Notes under the pieces: model-generated
The model's input: the letters and a program-made list of their open reading frames with translations, nothing else
Database searches by the model: none
What the model was told of the DNA's origin: nothing
Shown: positions 1 to 7,248 of the stretch, in pieces
Layout: each line of letters opens with the position of its first letter
How positions within the stretch are numbered: position 1 is the first letter of the stretch
Program-made: the position numbers and the translations under genes
NCBI GenBank assembly: GCA_030538335.1
Contig: JAUNUE010000035.1
Location: 1 to 11,829, forward strand
DNA from: Allobrachymonas sp.
GTDB lineage: Bacteria; Pseudomonadota; Gammaproteobacteria; Burkholderiales; Burkholderiaceae_C
Length of the DNA: 11,829 nt
Direction of reading: 5' to 3'

Positions 1-665
1 GTCCGCAGTCGCAACCGCGCACGCCTGCCGAATGGCTGCACAGCACGCTGCTCGCGCCGTTTGCCGATTTTTTCCGCCGCTACCGCTGGCAGGCGGCCCT
101 GATCCTGGCGCTGATTGGCGTCTATCGCATCAGCGATGTGGTCATGGGCATCATGGCCAACCCGTTTTATGTCGACATGCTCTACACCAAGGCTGAAGTG
201 GCTGCGGTGACCAAGGTCTACGGCATCATCATGACGCTGCTGGGCGCGTATGTGGGCGGCGTGCTGTCAATGCGCTTTGGCGTGATGCGCATCCTGATGC
301 TGGGCGCCATCGTCAGCGCCATCAGCAACCTGCTGTTTGCCTGGCTGGCGGGGCACGGGCACGATGTGCGCGCATTGATTCTGGTGGTATCGGCCGACAA
401 CCTGGCCGGAGGCATTGCTTCGGCGGCGTTCATCGCCTACCTGTCGAGCCTGACCAACATCCAGTATTCGGCCACGCAGTACGCGCTGTTCAGCTCGATC
501 ATGCTGTTGCTGCCCAAGTTCATTGCCGGGTTTTCGGGCGCTTTTGTCGATCGCTACGGCTACGCCACCTTTTTTGTCGGCACGGCCTTGCTGGGTCTGC
601 CTGTGCTGTTGCTGGTGTGGCTGGCATCGCGGGTGTTGCCGGTAGAGGGCAGTTCCGAAAAATAA
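1..665 (+). CDS. ampG: AmpG-like muropeptide MFS transporter, 3' part
   Basis: This is the C-terminal part of a major facilitator superfamily permease; the reading frame is open from base 3 and the start lies outside the window, leaving about 220 residues. The stretch YRISDVVMGIMANPFYVDM, followed by an AVTKVYG segment, is characteristic of AmpG-family permeases, which carry anhydro-muropeptides released from the cell wall into the cytoplasm for recycling and, in many species, for beta-lactamase signalling. Several hydrophobic membrane segments are visible, for example around bases 220-290, 300-350, 380-450, 490-550 and 570-635. The predicted protein ends in SSEK with a TAA at 663-665. That stop lies inside a 45-bp repeat that recurs near 11156, so the last few residues may be contributed by the repeat. 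No terminator is visible before the convergent hemerythrin gene. The family call is firm; AmpG rather than a close MFS relative is likely but rests on memory of the motif. Confidence 0.8.
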   Translation, partial: PQSQPRTPAEWLHSTLLAPFADFFRRYRWQAALILALIGVYRISDVVMGIMANPFYVDMLYTKAEVAAVTKVYGIIMTLLGAYVGGVLSMRFGVMRILMLGAIVSAISNLLFAWLAGHGHDVRALILVVSADNLAGGIASAAFIAYLSSLTNIQYSATQYALFSSIMLLLPKFIAGFSGAFVDRYGYATFFVGTALLGLPVLLLVWLASRVLPVEGSSEK

Positions 666-699
666 TCCGGCGAATGCTTGCCGACCCGTTCGGGCTGAG
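655..699 (+). repeat. Dispersed repeat, copy 1 (CCGTTCGGGCTGAG family)
   Basis: This 45-bp block begins CCGAAAAATAAT and ends CCGTTCGGGCTGAG. It matches 11156-11200 at 37 of 45 positions without gaps. It continues as CCTGTCGAAGG to base 710. The TAA stop of the upstream transporter gene (663-665) is inside it. Short repeats of the TTCGGGCTGAG/TGTCGAAG type are, from general knowledge, common intergenic elements in Burkholderiales genomes. Confidence 0.75.
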
Positions 700-714
700 C
701 CTGTCGAAGGCCTG

Positions 715-1269
715 TTATCGCACGGCACCCCGGCGCTGCGCCATTTCATCGCCCATCTGCTGGCGCGTATCGGCGGGCATGTCGGCAAAACCGGCCGGGA
801 AGGCATGGCTTTCTTCCAGTTCGATATGGGCGCGGTACAGCGCGACAAAATCATCCACTACTTGCGCTTGCGGCAACAAGGCGCTGGCATCGCCCTGTTG
901 TATGTTGATGAGCAAGGGGCGCAGCGTCTGCCAGATGGCCGTCATTTGCGTGTGTTGCTGCTGCAGGGTTTGTGCACACTGCACCAGCGCCGCATCACCA
1001 CTGGCGAGCAGGCGGGGGAACACATGCTTTTCTTCGTCTTCGTGGTGCAACGGCGCGGCCACATCGAAGTAACGCAGCACATTGCTTGCGGCATCTATCG
1101 CTTGCGGGTCGGCTCCATGGCTTTTGACGTGATCCCGCAATTTCTCCAGCAGATCGCAGCGCTCCTGCACCCGGTCGTGGCAGGCGTGCAGCAATGAGGC
1201 GGGGTCATCAAACGTGGCGGCAGGGGTCGAGCCGCCGCGTTGCGGCTCGGTCAGGCGAATGGCATTCAT
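715..1269 (-). CDS. Hemerythrin HHE-domain protein
   Basis: A 184-residue soluble protein with one hemerythrin-like four-helix domain, which binds a di-iron centre and is usually linked to oxygen, nitric oxide or oxidative-stress sensing, iron handling or repair. Candidate ligands in order are H28/H31 (LLHACHDR), the H76-xxx-E80 motif in LHHEDEEKHVFP, H106 (QQQHTQM), and H148 with E152 in YRAHIELEESHAFP, a spacing that fits the HHE family. There is no signal peptide or membrane segment, so it should be cytoplasmic. The start at 1269 is preferred over the upstream in-frame ATG at 1320 because a GAGAA sequence lies just upstream and the extra N-terminal residues look like untranslated leader. 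It faces the transporter gene tail to tail and is divergent from the ABC operon, with 231 bases between the two starts. The exact role cannot be read from sequence; the family assignment is secure. Confidence 0.85.
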   Translation of the reverse strand: MNAIRLTEPQRGGSTPAATFDDPASLLHACHDRVQERCDLLEKLRDHVKSHGADPQAIDAASNVLRYFDVAAPLHHEDEEKHVFPRLLASGDAALVQCAQTLQQQHTQMTAIWQTLRPLLINIQQGDASALLPQAQVVDDFVALYRAHIELEESHAFPAGFADMPADTRQQMGDEMAQRRGAVR

Positions 1270-1500
1270 GGAACCATTCTCGCCGATGGTGGAAAATTCT
1301 GAAAGCCAATAGCCACACACAGAAAACGTAAAAATACTGAATTCCGCCTTCGTGAAAATGACGAATTTCCATCTCTCTGCGCCCTGTGCGTTCGGTTGTT
1401 TTCACGGCTGCTGGTGTGCCCATACCCGCGCGTGCATCCACACACCGTAAAATCAGCGGATTCTGCTGCCGCTCGCGGCTGCGCAAGAGCTTCGCCGCCC

Positions 1501-3042
1501 ATGTCCAACGCCCCTCCCCGCCTGCAACTGTCGCGCATCACCAAGACCTATCCGGGTGTGGTGGCCAACGACGCGATTGACCTGGTGGTGCAGCCGGGCG
1601 AAATTCACGCCGTACTGGGTGAAAACGGTGCGGGCAAATCCACGCTGATGAAAATCATCTACGGCGCGACCCAGCCCGACAGCGGCAGCATGGCGGTGGA
1701 TGGGCAAACCGTGCGGCTGGCCAACCCGCAGCAGGCGCGTGCGCTGGGCATTGCCATGGTGTTCCAGCACTTCAACCTGTTCGAGTCGCTGACCGTAACG
1801 CAGAACGTGTGGCTGGGCCTGCAGGCGCGGCACACGCTGGCTGAAGTGGCCGGCATGATCCGCGAAAAAGCGGCGGCCTACCATTTGCCGATCGACCCGC
1901 AGCGGCTGGTGCACACCTTGAGCGTGGGCGAAATGCAGCGTGTCGAAATCATCCGCGCCTTGCTCACCAACCCGCGCCTGCTGATTCTGGACGAACCCAC
2001 CTCGGTCCTCACGCCGCAAGCGGTGCAAGGGCTGTTTGATGTGCTGCGCCAGTTGGCCGCTGAAGGCTGCAGCATCCTCTACATCAGCCACAAGCTGCAC
2101 GAAATTCGCGAGCTGTGCCACCGTTGCACGGTGCTGCGCACAGGCCGCGTCACGGGCGATTGCGACCCGCGTGAAGAAAGCAATGCCTCGCTGAGCCGCA
2201 TGATGATCGGTTCCGAGCCGCCCGCCTTGCCGCCGCGCACGGCGCACACGGGCGAGGTGGTGCTGGGTGTGCATGAACTCTCGCTGCCCGCACTTGACCC
2301 GTTTGGCGTCAATCTTGAGCACATCTCCTTGCAGGTGCGTGCAGGCGAGGTGCTGGGCGTGGCCGGTGTTTCGGGCAACGGCCAGCGCGAGTTGCTGCTG
2401 GCGCTTTCTGGCGAAGACCGCCGCGCACAGGCCAGCGCCATCACCCTGCACGGCCAGCCGGTGGGCAACACCAGCCCCGGCAAACGGCGGGCGAAGGGGC
2501 TGCACTTTGTGCCCGAAGAACGCCTGGGGCGTGGCGCTGTGCCCGACCTGAGCCTGATGCACAACCTGCTGCTCACACGCACGAATGCAGTGCGCAGCAG
2601 TGGGTGGATCAACATGGGCGCTTTGCGCCAGCAGGCGCAGCAGGTGATTGCCCGCTTTGGCGTGAAGGCGCGCAGCGAACAGGCCACGGCGCGTTCGCTC
2701 TCGGGCGGCAACCTGCAGAAATTCATCGTCGGGCGCGAGATCGATGCCCGGCCTAAATTGCTGATCCTCGCGCAACCCACCTGGGGCGTGGACGTGGGCG
2801 CAGCCGCGCAAATCCACCGTGAAATTCTCGCCTTGCGCGATGCCGGTTGCGCCGTGTTGGTGGTGAGCGAAGAGCTGGATGAGCTGCTGGCACTGAGCGA
2901 CCGTCTGGTGGTCATGGCGCGCGGCCGCATCTCGCCCGCCATGCCGGTGGCCGAGGCCACGGTGGAGCGCATCGGCCTGTGGATGAGCGGCTTGTGGGAA
3001 CAAGAACCCGCTGCCGCGCAGCACGAGGAGCAGCCCGCATGA
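1501..3042 (+). CDS. Purine/nucleoside ABC importer, double ATPase subunit
   Basis: A 513-residue protein with two fused ABC ATPase domains, of the type that powers sugar and nucleoside importers (RbsA, NupA/YufO). Domain 1 is intact: Walker A GENGAGKST at 40-48, Q-loop in MVFQHFNLF, signature LSVGE at 140-144, Walker B LLILDEP with D164 and E165, and H197 in ISHKLHEI. Domain 2 has the signature LSGGN at 400-404, LLILAQPTWGVDV in the Walker B region, and VSEELDELL. Its Walker A is degenerate (GVSGNGQRE, 289-297, no lysine), which is normal in this family, so only one site should hydrolyse ATP well. The start at 1501 (MSNAPPRLQL) is chosen because domain homology begins right after it; an upstream ATG at 1396 would add 35 atypical residues. 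The ribosome site is weak. The next gene overlaps its stop by ATGA, so all three subunits are translated together. A -10-like TAAAAT lies at 1448. Confidence 0.93.
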   Translation: MSNAPPRLQLSRITKTYPGVVANDAIDLVVQPGEIHAVLGENGAGKSTLMKIIYGATQPDSGSMAVDGQTVRLANPQQARALGIAMVFQHFNLFESLTVTQNVWLGLQARHTLAEVAGMIREKAAAYHLPIDPQRLVHTLSVGEMQRVEIIRALLTNPRLLILDEPTSVLTPQAVQGLFDVLRQLAAEGCSILYISHKLHEIRELCHRCTVLRTGRVTGDCDPREESNASLSRMMIGSEPPALPPRTAHTGEVVLGVHELSLPALDPFGVNLEHISLQVRAGEVLGVAGVSGNGQRELLLALSGEDRRAQASAITLHGQPVGNTSPGKRRAKGLHFVPEERLGRGAVPDLSLMHNLLLTRTNAVRSSGWINMGALRQQAQQVIARFGVKARSEQATARSLSGGNLQKFIVGREIDARPKLLILAQPTWGVDVGAAAQIHREILALRDAGCAVLVVSEELDELLALSDRLVVMARGRISPAMPVAEATVERIGLWMSGLWEQEPAAAQHEEQPA

Positions 3043-4139
3043 GCCGCTGGCAATGGACGCAACGCCAGCAGCCTTCGCGCTTCTGGAGCCTGGCTTCGCC
3101 CGTGCTGGCGCTGCTCATCACCGTGGGGCTGGCGTCGCTGCTGTTTGTGGTGCTGGGCAAAAATCCCGTGCAGGGCCTGCAGGTGTTTTTCTGGGAGCCG
3201 ATCAAGAGCGGCTACGCTTGGGGCGAGCTGCTGCTCAAGGCCACGCCGCTGCTGCTGATCGGGCTGGGGCTGGCGCTGTGCTTTCGCTCCAACGTCTGGA
3301 ACATCGGTGCCGAAGGGCAATTCGTGATGGGCGCGCTGGCCGCTGGTGCTGTGGCCTTGTTGGCCGATGCCAACAGCAGCCGCTTGATGGTACTGCCCGT
3401 GCTGCTCGCGGGTATGGCAGGCGGCATGGCCTGGGGCGCGGTGGTGGCGTGGCTGCGCGACCGCTTCCACGCCAACGAAATCCTTGTGAGCCTGATGCTG
3501 GTGTATGTGGCGATCCAGTTCCTCGGGTATATGGTCAGCGGCCCACTGAAGGATCCGCAAGGCTACGGCTTTCCGCTGAGCAAGATGTTTGAGGCCGCCA
3601 CCGCCGTGCCGCGCCTGTTTGCTGGTTCGCGTGTCAACATCGGCCTGTTGCTGGCGCTGCTGGGCGCGGTGCTGTTGTGGATATTTTTATTTCGCACACG
3701 CAGCGGATTGGCGCAGCAGGTGGGTGGCATGGCGCCTGCAGCGGCACGTTACGCCGGGTTCTCGTCGAGCCGTGCCTTGTGGCTGGCCATGCTGGTATCC
3801 GGCGGCGCAGCCGGGCTGGCTGGCGCGCTGGAAGTGGCTGGCCCCGTGGGGCAATTGACCATGTCGCTGCCCGTGGGCTACGGCTTTGCCGCCATCATCG
3901 TGGCCTTTGTCGGGCGCTTGCACCCGGTGGGCGTGGTGTTTTCTTCGCTGTTGATGAGCATGCTCTACATCGGCGGCGAACTGGCGCAGTCGCGCCTGGG
4001 CTTGCCCAAATCGATCAGCCTGGTGTTCCAGGGGCTGCTGCTGTTCACGCTGCTGGCCTGCGATACCTTGATTTATGCGCATTGGCGGCGCGTGGTTGCG
4101 CGCCCGGTACCTGCGCCTGAGCAAAAGGAGGCCGCATGA
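3039..4139 (+). CDS. Purine/nucleoside ABC importer permease 1
   Basis: A 366-residue inner-membrane permease of the BPD_transp_2 class (YufP/NupB-like), which pairs with the next permease to form the channel of the importer. After a short basic N-terminus (MSRWQWTQRQQPSR) there are about nine to ten hydrophobic segments. The conserved family stretch FRSNVWNIGAEGQFVMGAL follows the second or third of them, and NEILVSLML and a glycine-rich GFAAIIVAFVGRLHP segment come later; these are family hallmarks. The start is set by an AGGAG ribosome site at 3026-3030 and by the 4-bp ATGA overlap with the ATPase gene. The next permease again overlaps by ATGA. This tight coupling implies a single transcript and fixed subunit ratios. 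The substrate cannot be read from a permease alone; the BMP-type binding protein downstream points to purines or nucleosides. Confidence 0.9.
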   Translation: MSRWQWTQRQQPSRFWSLASPVLALLITVGLASLLFVVLGKNPVQGLQVFFWEPIKSGYAWGELLLKATPLLLIGLGLALCFRSNVWNIGAEGQFVMGALAAGAVALLADANSSRLMVLPVLLAGMAGGMAWGAVVAWLRDRFHANEILVSLMLVYVAIQFLGYMVSGPLKDPQGYGFPLSKMFEAATAVPRLFAGSRVNIGLLLALLGAVLLWIFLFRTRSGLAQQVGGMAPAAARYAGFSSSRALWLAMLVSGGAAGLAGALEVAGPVGQLTMSLPVGYGFAAIIVAFVGRLHPVGVVFSSLLMSMLYIGGELAQSRLGLPKSISLVFQGLLLFTLLACDTLIYAHWRRVVARPVPAPEQKEAA

Positions 4140-5050
4140 ACGAAGCTGCCATGCTGCTGGCTTCTGTCTTCAGCGCAGGCACGGTGCTGGCGCTGGCCGG
4201 GCTGGGGCTGCTCATCAACGAAAAAGCGGGCGTCATCAACCTGGGCGCCGAGGGCATGATGCTGTGCGCGGCGCTGGCCGGTTACGCCACCTGCATCCAC
4301 ACTGGCAGCCCGTGGCTGGGCTTTGCGGCTGGCATGGCCGCAGGCGCGGTGCTCGCGGGTGCTTTGGGTGTGCTGGTGATCTGGCTCAATACCAACCAAT
4401 CGGCTACAGGACTGGCGCTGTCACTGTTCGGCGCTGGTTTCTCCGCGTTTGTGGGCGTGCCCTACACACAGCAGGCGCTGCCCGAACGCAGCCCGTTTGC
4501 CGTACCGGGGTTGAGCAAATTGCCTCTGGTGGGCGAAGCGCTGTTTGCCCAGCACCCGATGGTGTATCTCAGCGTGGCGGTGGCCGTGTTTTTGACGTGG
4601 TTCTTTTACCGCAGCCGTGCCGGGCTGGTACTGCGTGGCGTCGGCGAGTCGCCCACATCTGCCCACGCCATGGGTTACCCGGTGCGGTGGATACGGCTCG
4701 CCGCCGTGGTGGTGGGTGGCGCGTTGTGCGGCTTGGCGGGCGCTTACCTCTCGCTGGTCTACACCCCGCAATGGGTGGAGGGCATGGTGGCAGGCAAGGG
4801 CTGGATTGCGCTCGCACTCACCACTTTTGCCACCTGGCGACCCTTGCGCATTTTGCTCGGTGCGTGGCTGTTTGGCGGCGTAACCATGCTGCAGTTCTGG
4901 CTGCAAAGCCAGGGCGTGGGCGTTTCCAGCCAGTTGCTCACCACGCTGCCTTATCTCACCATCATCGTAGTGCTGGTGCTGATTTCACGCAACCCGGCGT
5001 GGATCCGCGTGAACAAACCGGCGGCTTTGGGCTTGCCGTTTCACCCCTGA
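4136..5050 (+). CDS. Purine/nucleoside ABC importer permease 2
   Basis: A 304-residue inner-membrane permease (YufQ/NupC-like), the partner of the preceding permease. The N-terminal region has the family pattern GLGLLINEKAGVINLGAEGMML, and the C-terminal half has TTFATWRPLRILLGAWLFGG and a final membrane segment YLTIIVVLVLISR, with roughly eight hydrophobic segments in all. The start follows a strong AAGGAGG ribosome site and overlaps the previous stop by ATGA. It is the last gene of the co-directional block: the next gene is convergent, only 54 bases away, and the binding-protein gene resumes on the plus strand about 1 kb later. No plus-strand terminator is visible after it. Length and order match complete members of the family, so the interruption lies outside the coding sequence. 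Confidence 0.9.
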   Translation: MNEAAMLLASVFSAGTVLALAGLGLLINEKAGVINLGAEGMMLCAALAGYATCIHTGSPWLGFAAGMAAGAVLAGALGVLVIWLNTNQSATGLALSLFGAGFSAFVGVPYTQQALPERSPFAVPGLSKLPLVGEALFAQHPMVYLSVAVAVFLTWFFYRSRAGLVLRGVGESPTSAHAMGYPVRWIRLAAVVVGGALCGLAGAYLSLVYTPQWVEGMVAGKGWIALALTTFATWRPLRILLGAWLFGGVTMLQFWLQSQGVGVSSQLLTTLPYLTIIVVLVLISRNPAWIRVNKPAALGLPFHP

Positions 5051-5083
5051 TAAAAACAGCCGCAGGCTGCGCACCCGCGGCTG
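5051..5083 (-). terminator. Intrinsic terminator of the repeat-protein gene
   Basis: Read on the minus strand, CAGCCGC pairs with GCGGCTG (7-bp GC-rich stem, 13-base loop) and is followed directly by TTTTTA, ending just before the stop codon of permease 2. There is no matching T run in the plus direction, so it should stop only the leftward transcript of the repeat-protein gene. Confidence 0.6.
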
Positions 5084-5104
5084 CGTACATCAGCGAAGCG
5101 TCTA

Positions 5105-5815
5105 TCAGTCGCGCTGCTGCAATTGGCGCAGTTGCTCATCCTGCTGGATCACATGCAGGGTCAGCTCTTCGATTTTTTCGAGCAGCTTCATGGTCAGGGC
5201 GGCCATGCCTACCCCTTGTTCCTGCATCTGCTGGCCAGAGGGCAGGCCGGGCAGGTGACGGTGGGCGCTGATGAAGGCCTTGACTTCAGACAGCGGCTCC
5301 AGTGCATAGTCTTGCGCAAACACATAGTCAGCAGGTTTGAGCGAGGTGCCGCTCAACGTCAGGTCGCCCGTTTCGCCGTCGAGATGCACGGTGACCTTGC
5401 CTTGGGCATCGGTCAGACGCAGATCGCCGTTGCTGCCATTGCCACCGAACAGGCCGTTGCCGTTGCCGCCATCGAGGTGGATGGTTTGCTTGGCCTCGGG
5501 GTTGAGCAGGGTGATGTCGCCTTGTGAACCGGAGCCGCCCATGGTGAGGTTGCCGTTGCCGCCATCGAGGTGGATAGTTTGCTTGGCCTCGGGGTTAAGC
5601 AGGGTGATGTCGCCTTGCGAACCGCCGCCACCCATGGTCAGGTTGCCTTTGCCGCCGTCGAGGTGAATGGTCATCTCGCCCTTGTCGTGCATCAGGCGCA
5701 CATCGCCGTTGCTGCCATTGCCACCCAGATGGATGTTGCCAGATGCGCCTTCGATGGTGATTGTGGTTTGCTGGCTTGCGTTTTGCATCAGAATCTGGGG
5801 AAAAGCGTTGCTCAT
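5105..5815 (-). CDS. Glycine-rich 31-residue repeat protein with HLPGLPS/coiled-coil C-terminus
   Basis: A 236-residue protein of unknown function. Residues 18-141 are four tandem 31-residue repeats (18-48, 49-79, 80-110, 111-141) plus a partial fifth (142-156). A typical unit reads TIHLDGG, then a G-rich turn with TMGG, then GSQGDITLLN. This regular alternation of beta-prone strands with G/N/D turns suggests a beta-solenoid. Units 2 and 3 are almost identical in DNA. The C-terminal part has DYVFAQDYALEPLSEVKAFI (163-182), HLPGLPS (187-193) and a heptad-like helix from about 204 to 234 (LLEKIEELTLHVI). From memory this layout recurs at the C-terminus of many Bacteroidetes surface proteins and some phage-tail-like proteins, where it probably drives trimer formation. 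There is no signal peptide. The start at 5815 is set by an AGGAG site; an ATG at 5845 lacks one. The gene sits against the transporter operon and separates it from its binding protein. I do not know its function. Confidence 0.75.
   Translation of the reverse strand: MSNAFPQILMQNASQQTTITIEGASGNIHLGGNGSNGDVRLMHDKGEMTIHLDGGKGNLTMGGGGSQGDITLLNPEAKQTIHLDGGNGNLTMGGSGSQGDITLLNPEAKQTIHLDGGNGNGLFGGNGSNGDLRLTDAQGKVTVHLDGETGDLTLSGTSLKPADYVFAQDYALEPLSEVKAFISAHRHLPGLPSGQQMQEQGVGMAALTMKLLEKIEELTLHVIQQDEQLRQLQQRD
5393..5764 (-). repeat. Four tandem 93-bp coding repeats
   Basis: In-frame 93-bp units at 5672-5764, 5579-5671, 5486-5578 and 5393-5485 encode the 31-residue repeats. The two middle units are nearly identical at the base level, pointing to recent duplication or gene conversion, while the outer two have diverged. 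Such an array could change in copy number by slippage or recombination. Confidence 0.85.
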
Positions 5816-5829
5816 GGTCTTGCTCCTAG

Positions 5830-5857
5830 TTGACTGGTGAAACACTGCCCGTAAAAA
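5830..5857 (+). promoter_or_regulatory. Possible sigma-70 promoter upstream of the BMP gene
   Basis: TTGACT (5830-5835) and TAAAAA (5852-5857) are separated by 16 bases. Because the binding-protein gene is cut off from the transporter operon it needs its own promoter in 5816-6046, and this is the best match I see. It would give a leader of about 180 bases. A perfect 10-bp palindrome, GAGCATGCTC, at 5992-6001 could be an operator. Both are weak calls. Confidence 0.25.
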
Positions 5858-6046
5858 GTACTGTCGCAGAACCTGTTTGCCTGCGATGGGTGGGCCGTTC
5901 CATGCTAGGAAGCCGGTATGTAGTCTTGATGACTGACAAAAGACTGATAAGTATGTTTCACGGCTCTGAAATGTTGCAAAATCCTTCTCTGGAGCATGCT
6001 CTCACGCTTTTTCGTCCTCTTCTCCATCCCCTTTAAAGGAAATCAC

Positions 6047-7237
6047 ATGAAACCCTTTGATACCCCCGACCTGCACAAGCGCCACTGGCTGGCCGCGGCA
6101 GGCACTACGCTTGCCGCTGTGGTGTTGGCCGCCTGTACCCCCAACACGCCACCCGCCGCAACAACCGCCAGCGAAGCCCAGCCTGCCGCATCGGCAGCCA
6201 GTGCGGCTTCAGCAACGACCGCAACTTCAGGCCCGTTCAAGGTCGCTTTCATGTACGTTGGCCCGGTGGGCGATGGCGGCTGGTCGTTTGCGCACGACAA
6301 CGGTCGCAAGGCGGTAGAAGCCGAGTTTGGCGACAAGGTGCAGACCAGCATTGTTGAAAGCGTGCCCGAAGGCCCCGACGCCGAGCGCGTGGTGCGCGAC
6401 CTGGCCAACCAGGGCAACAGCATGGTGCTGGCTACGAGCTTTGGCTTCATGGAGCCGACGCTCAAAGTGGCGCAGGACTTTCCGAATGTGAAATTCGAGC
6501 ACGCCACGGGCTACAAGACTGCGCCCAACCTGTCGACCTACGACAGCCGCACCTACGAAGGCGCGTACATGGCGGGCGTGCTGGCCGGCAAGATGACCAA
6601 GAGCAACACGCTGGGCGTGGTGGCCTCGGTGCCGATTCCTGAAGTGATCCGCAACATCAACAGCTTCACGCTCGGCGCACAAAGCACCAATCCGGCCATC
6701 AAGACCAAGGTGGTGTGGATCAACAGCTGGTTTGATCCGCCAAAAGAAACCGAAGCCGCTACTGCGCTGATCAACGGCGGTGCCGACGTGCTGTTCCAGA
6801 ACACCGATTCGTCGGCCGTGCTGCAAACCGCCGAAAAAATGGGCAAGCGCGGCTTTGGCTGGGATTCGGACATGACTCGCTACGGCCCCAAGGCGCACGT
6901 TGCTTCGGCTGTGATCAACTGGGGCCCCTACTACATCAAGACCGTGCGTGACGCGCTGGATGGCAAGTGGCAAACCAACCAGTCGTGGTGGGGCGTGAAA
7001 GAAGGCGCGATTGACTTGGTCGGCGTGGCTGATGACGTACCGCAAGACGCCAAAGACAAGTTGGCCGAAGTGAAGGCTGGCCTGAAAGACGGCAGCTACA
7101 GCATCTGGAAAGGCCCGATCCTGGATCAGGCCGGCAAGGAAATGCTGGCCAAAGACACCGTGGCCGACGACAAGTTCCTGCAGGGCATCAATTTCTACGT
7201 CAAGGGCGTGGAGGGTAATTTGCCGGGCGCCAAATAA
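6047..7237 (+). CDS. BMP-family substrate-binding lipoprotein (purine/nucleoside)
   Basis: A 396-residue periplasmic binding lipoprotein of the Bmp/Med/PnrA family, the expected ligand-capturing subunit of the importer encoded just upstream. The N-terminus has basic residues (KRH, 11-13), a hydrophobic stretch and the lipobox LAAC with C30 as the lipidated cysteine. An Ala/Ser/Thr-rich linker follows to about residue 62. The binding domain begins FKVAFMYVGPVGDGGWSF and includes FEHATGYKT, YEGAYMAGVLAGKM, WGPYYIK and WWGVKEG. The GDGGWSFAHDNGRK segment places it in a subfamily of which I recall a Brucella member crystallised with adenine, so a purine base is a likely ligand. The start at 6047 is set by an AAAGGAAA ribosome site; the frame is open further upstream from an ATG at 5996 without a lipoprotein signal. 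It is separated from the operon by a minus-strand gene. No terminator is visible. Confidence 0.9.
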   Translation: MKPFDTPDLHKRHWLAAAGTTLAAVVLAACTPNTPPAATTASEAQPAASAASAASATTATSGPFKVAFMYVGPVGDGGWSFAHDNGRKAVEAEFGDKVQTSIVESVPEGPDAERVVRDLANQGNSMVLATSFGFMEPTLKVAQDFPNVKFEHATGYKTAPNLSTYDSRTYEGAYMAGVLAGKMTKSNTLGVVASVPIPEVIRNINSFTLGAQSTNPAIKTKVVWINSWFDPPKETEAATALINGGADVLFQNTDSSAVLQTAEKMGKRGFGWDSDMTRYGPKAHVASAVINWGPYYIKTVRDALDGKWQTNQSWWGVKEGAIDLVGVADDVPQDAKDKLAEVKAGLKDGSYSIWKGPILDQAGKEMLAKDTVADDKFLQGINFYVKGVEGNLPGAK

Positions 7238-7248
7238 ACGCCATCAAA

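Noticed and set aside
1448..1453. TAAAAT as a -10 element for the importer operon
   Set aside because: No acceptable -35 at the right distance; noted only in the gene entry.
1453..3024. Long antisense open frame of 523 codons opposite the ATPase gene
   Set aside because: It is the complement of a strongly supported ABC ATPase in GC-rich DNA; its translation is low-complexity (H, Q, A, R rich) with no domain.
2079..3560. Antisense open frame of 493 codons across the ATPase-permease junction
   Set aside because: Shadow of two real genes; composition is biased and no motif is recognisable.
4075..5271. Plus-strand open frame of 398 codons overlapping permease 2
   Set aside because: Off-frame translation of the permease gene, rich in R, G, A and C, running into the antisense of the repeat protein.
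5393..5764. CRISPR-like array because of regular repeats
   Set aside because: Units are 93 bp, in frame, directly adjacent with no spacers, and encode protein repeats.
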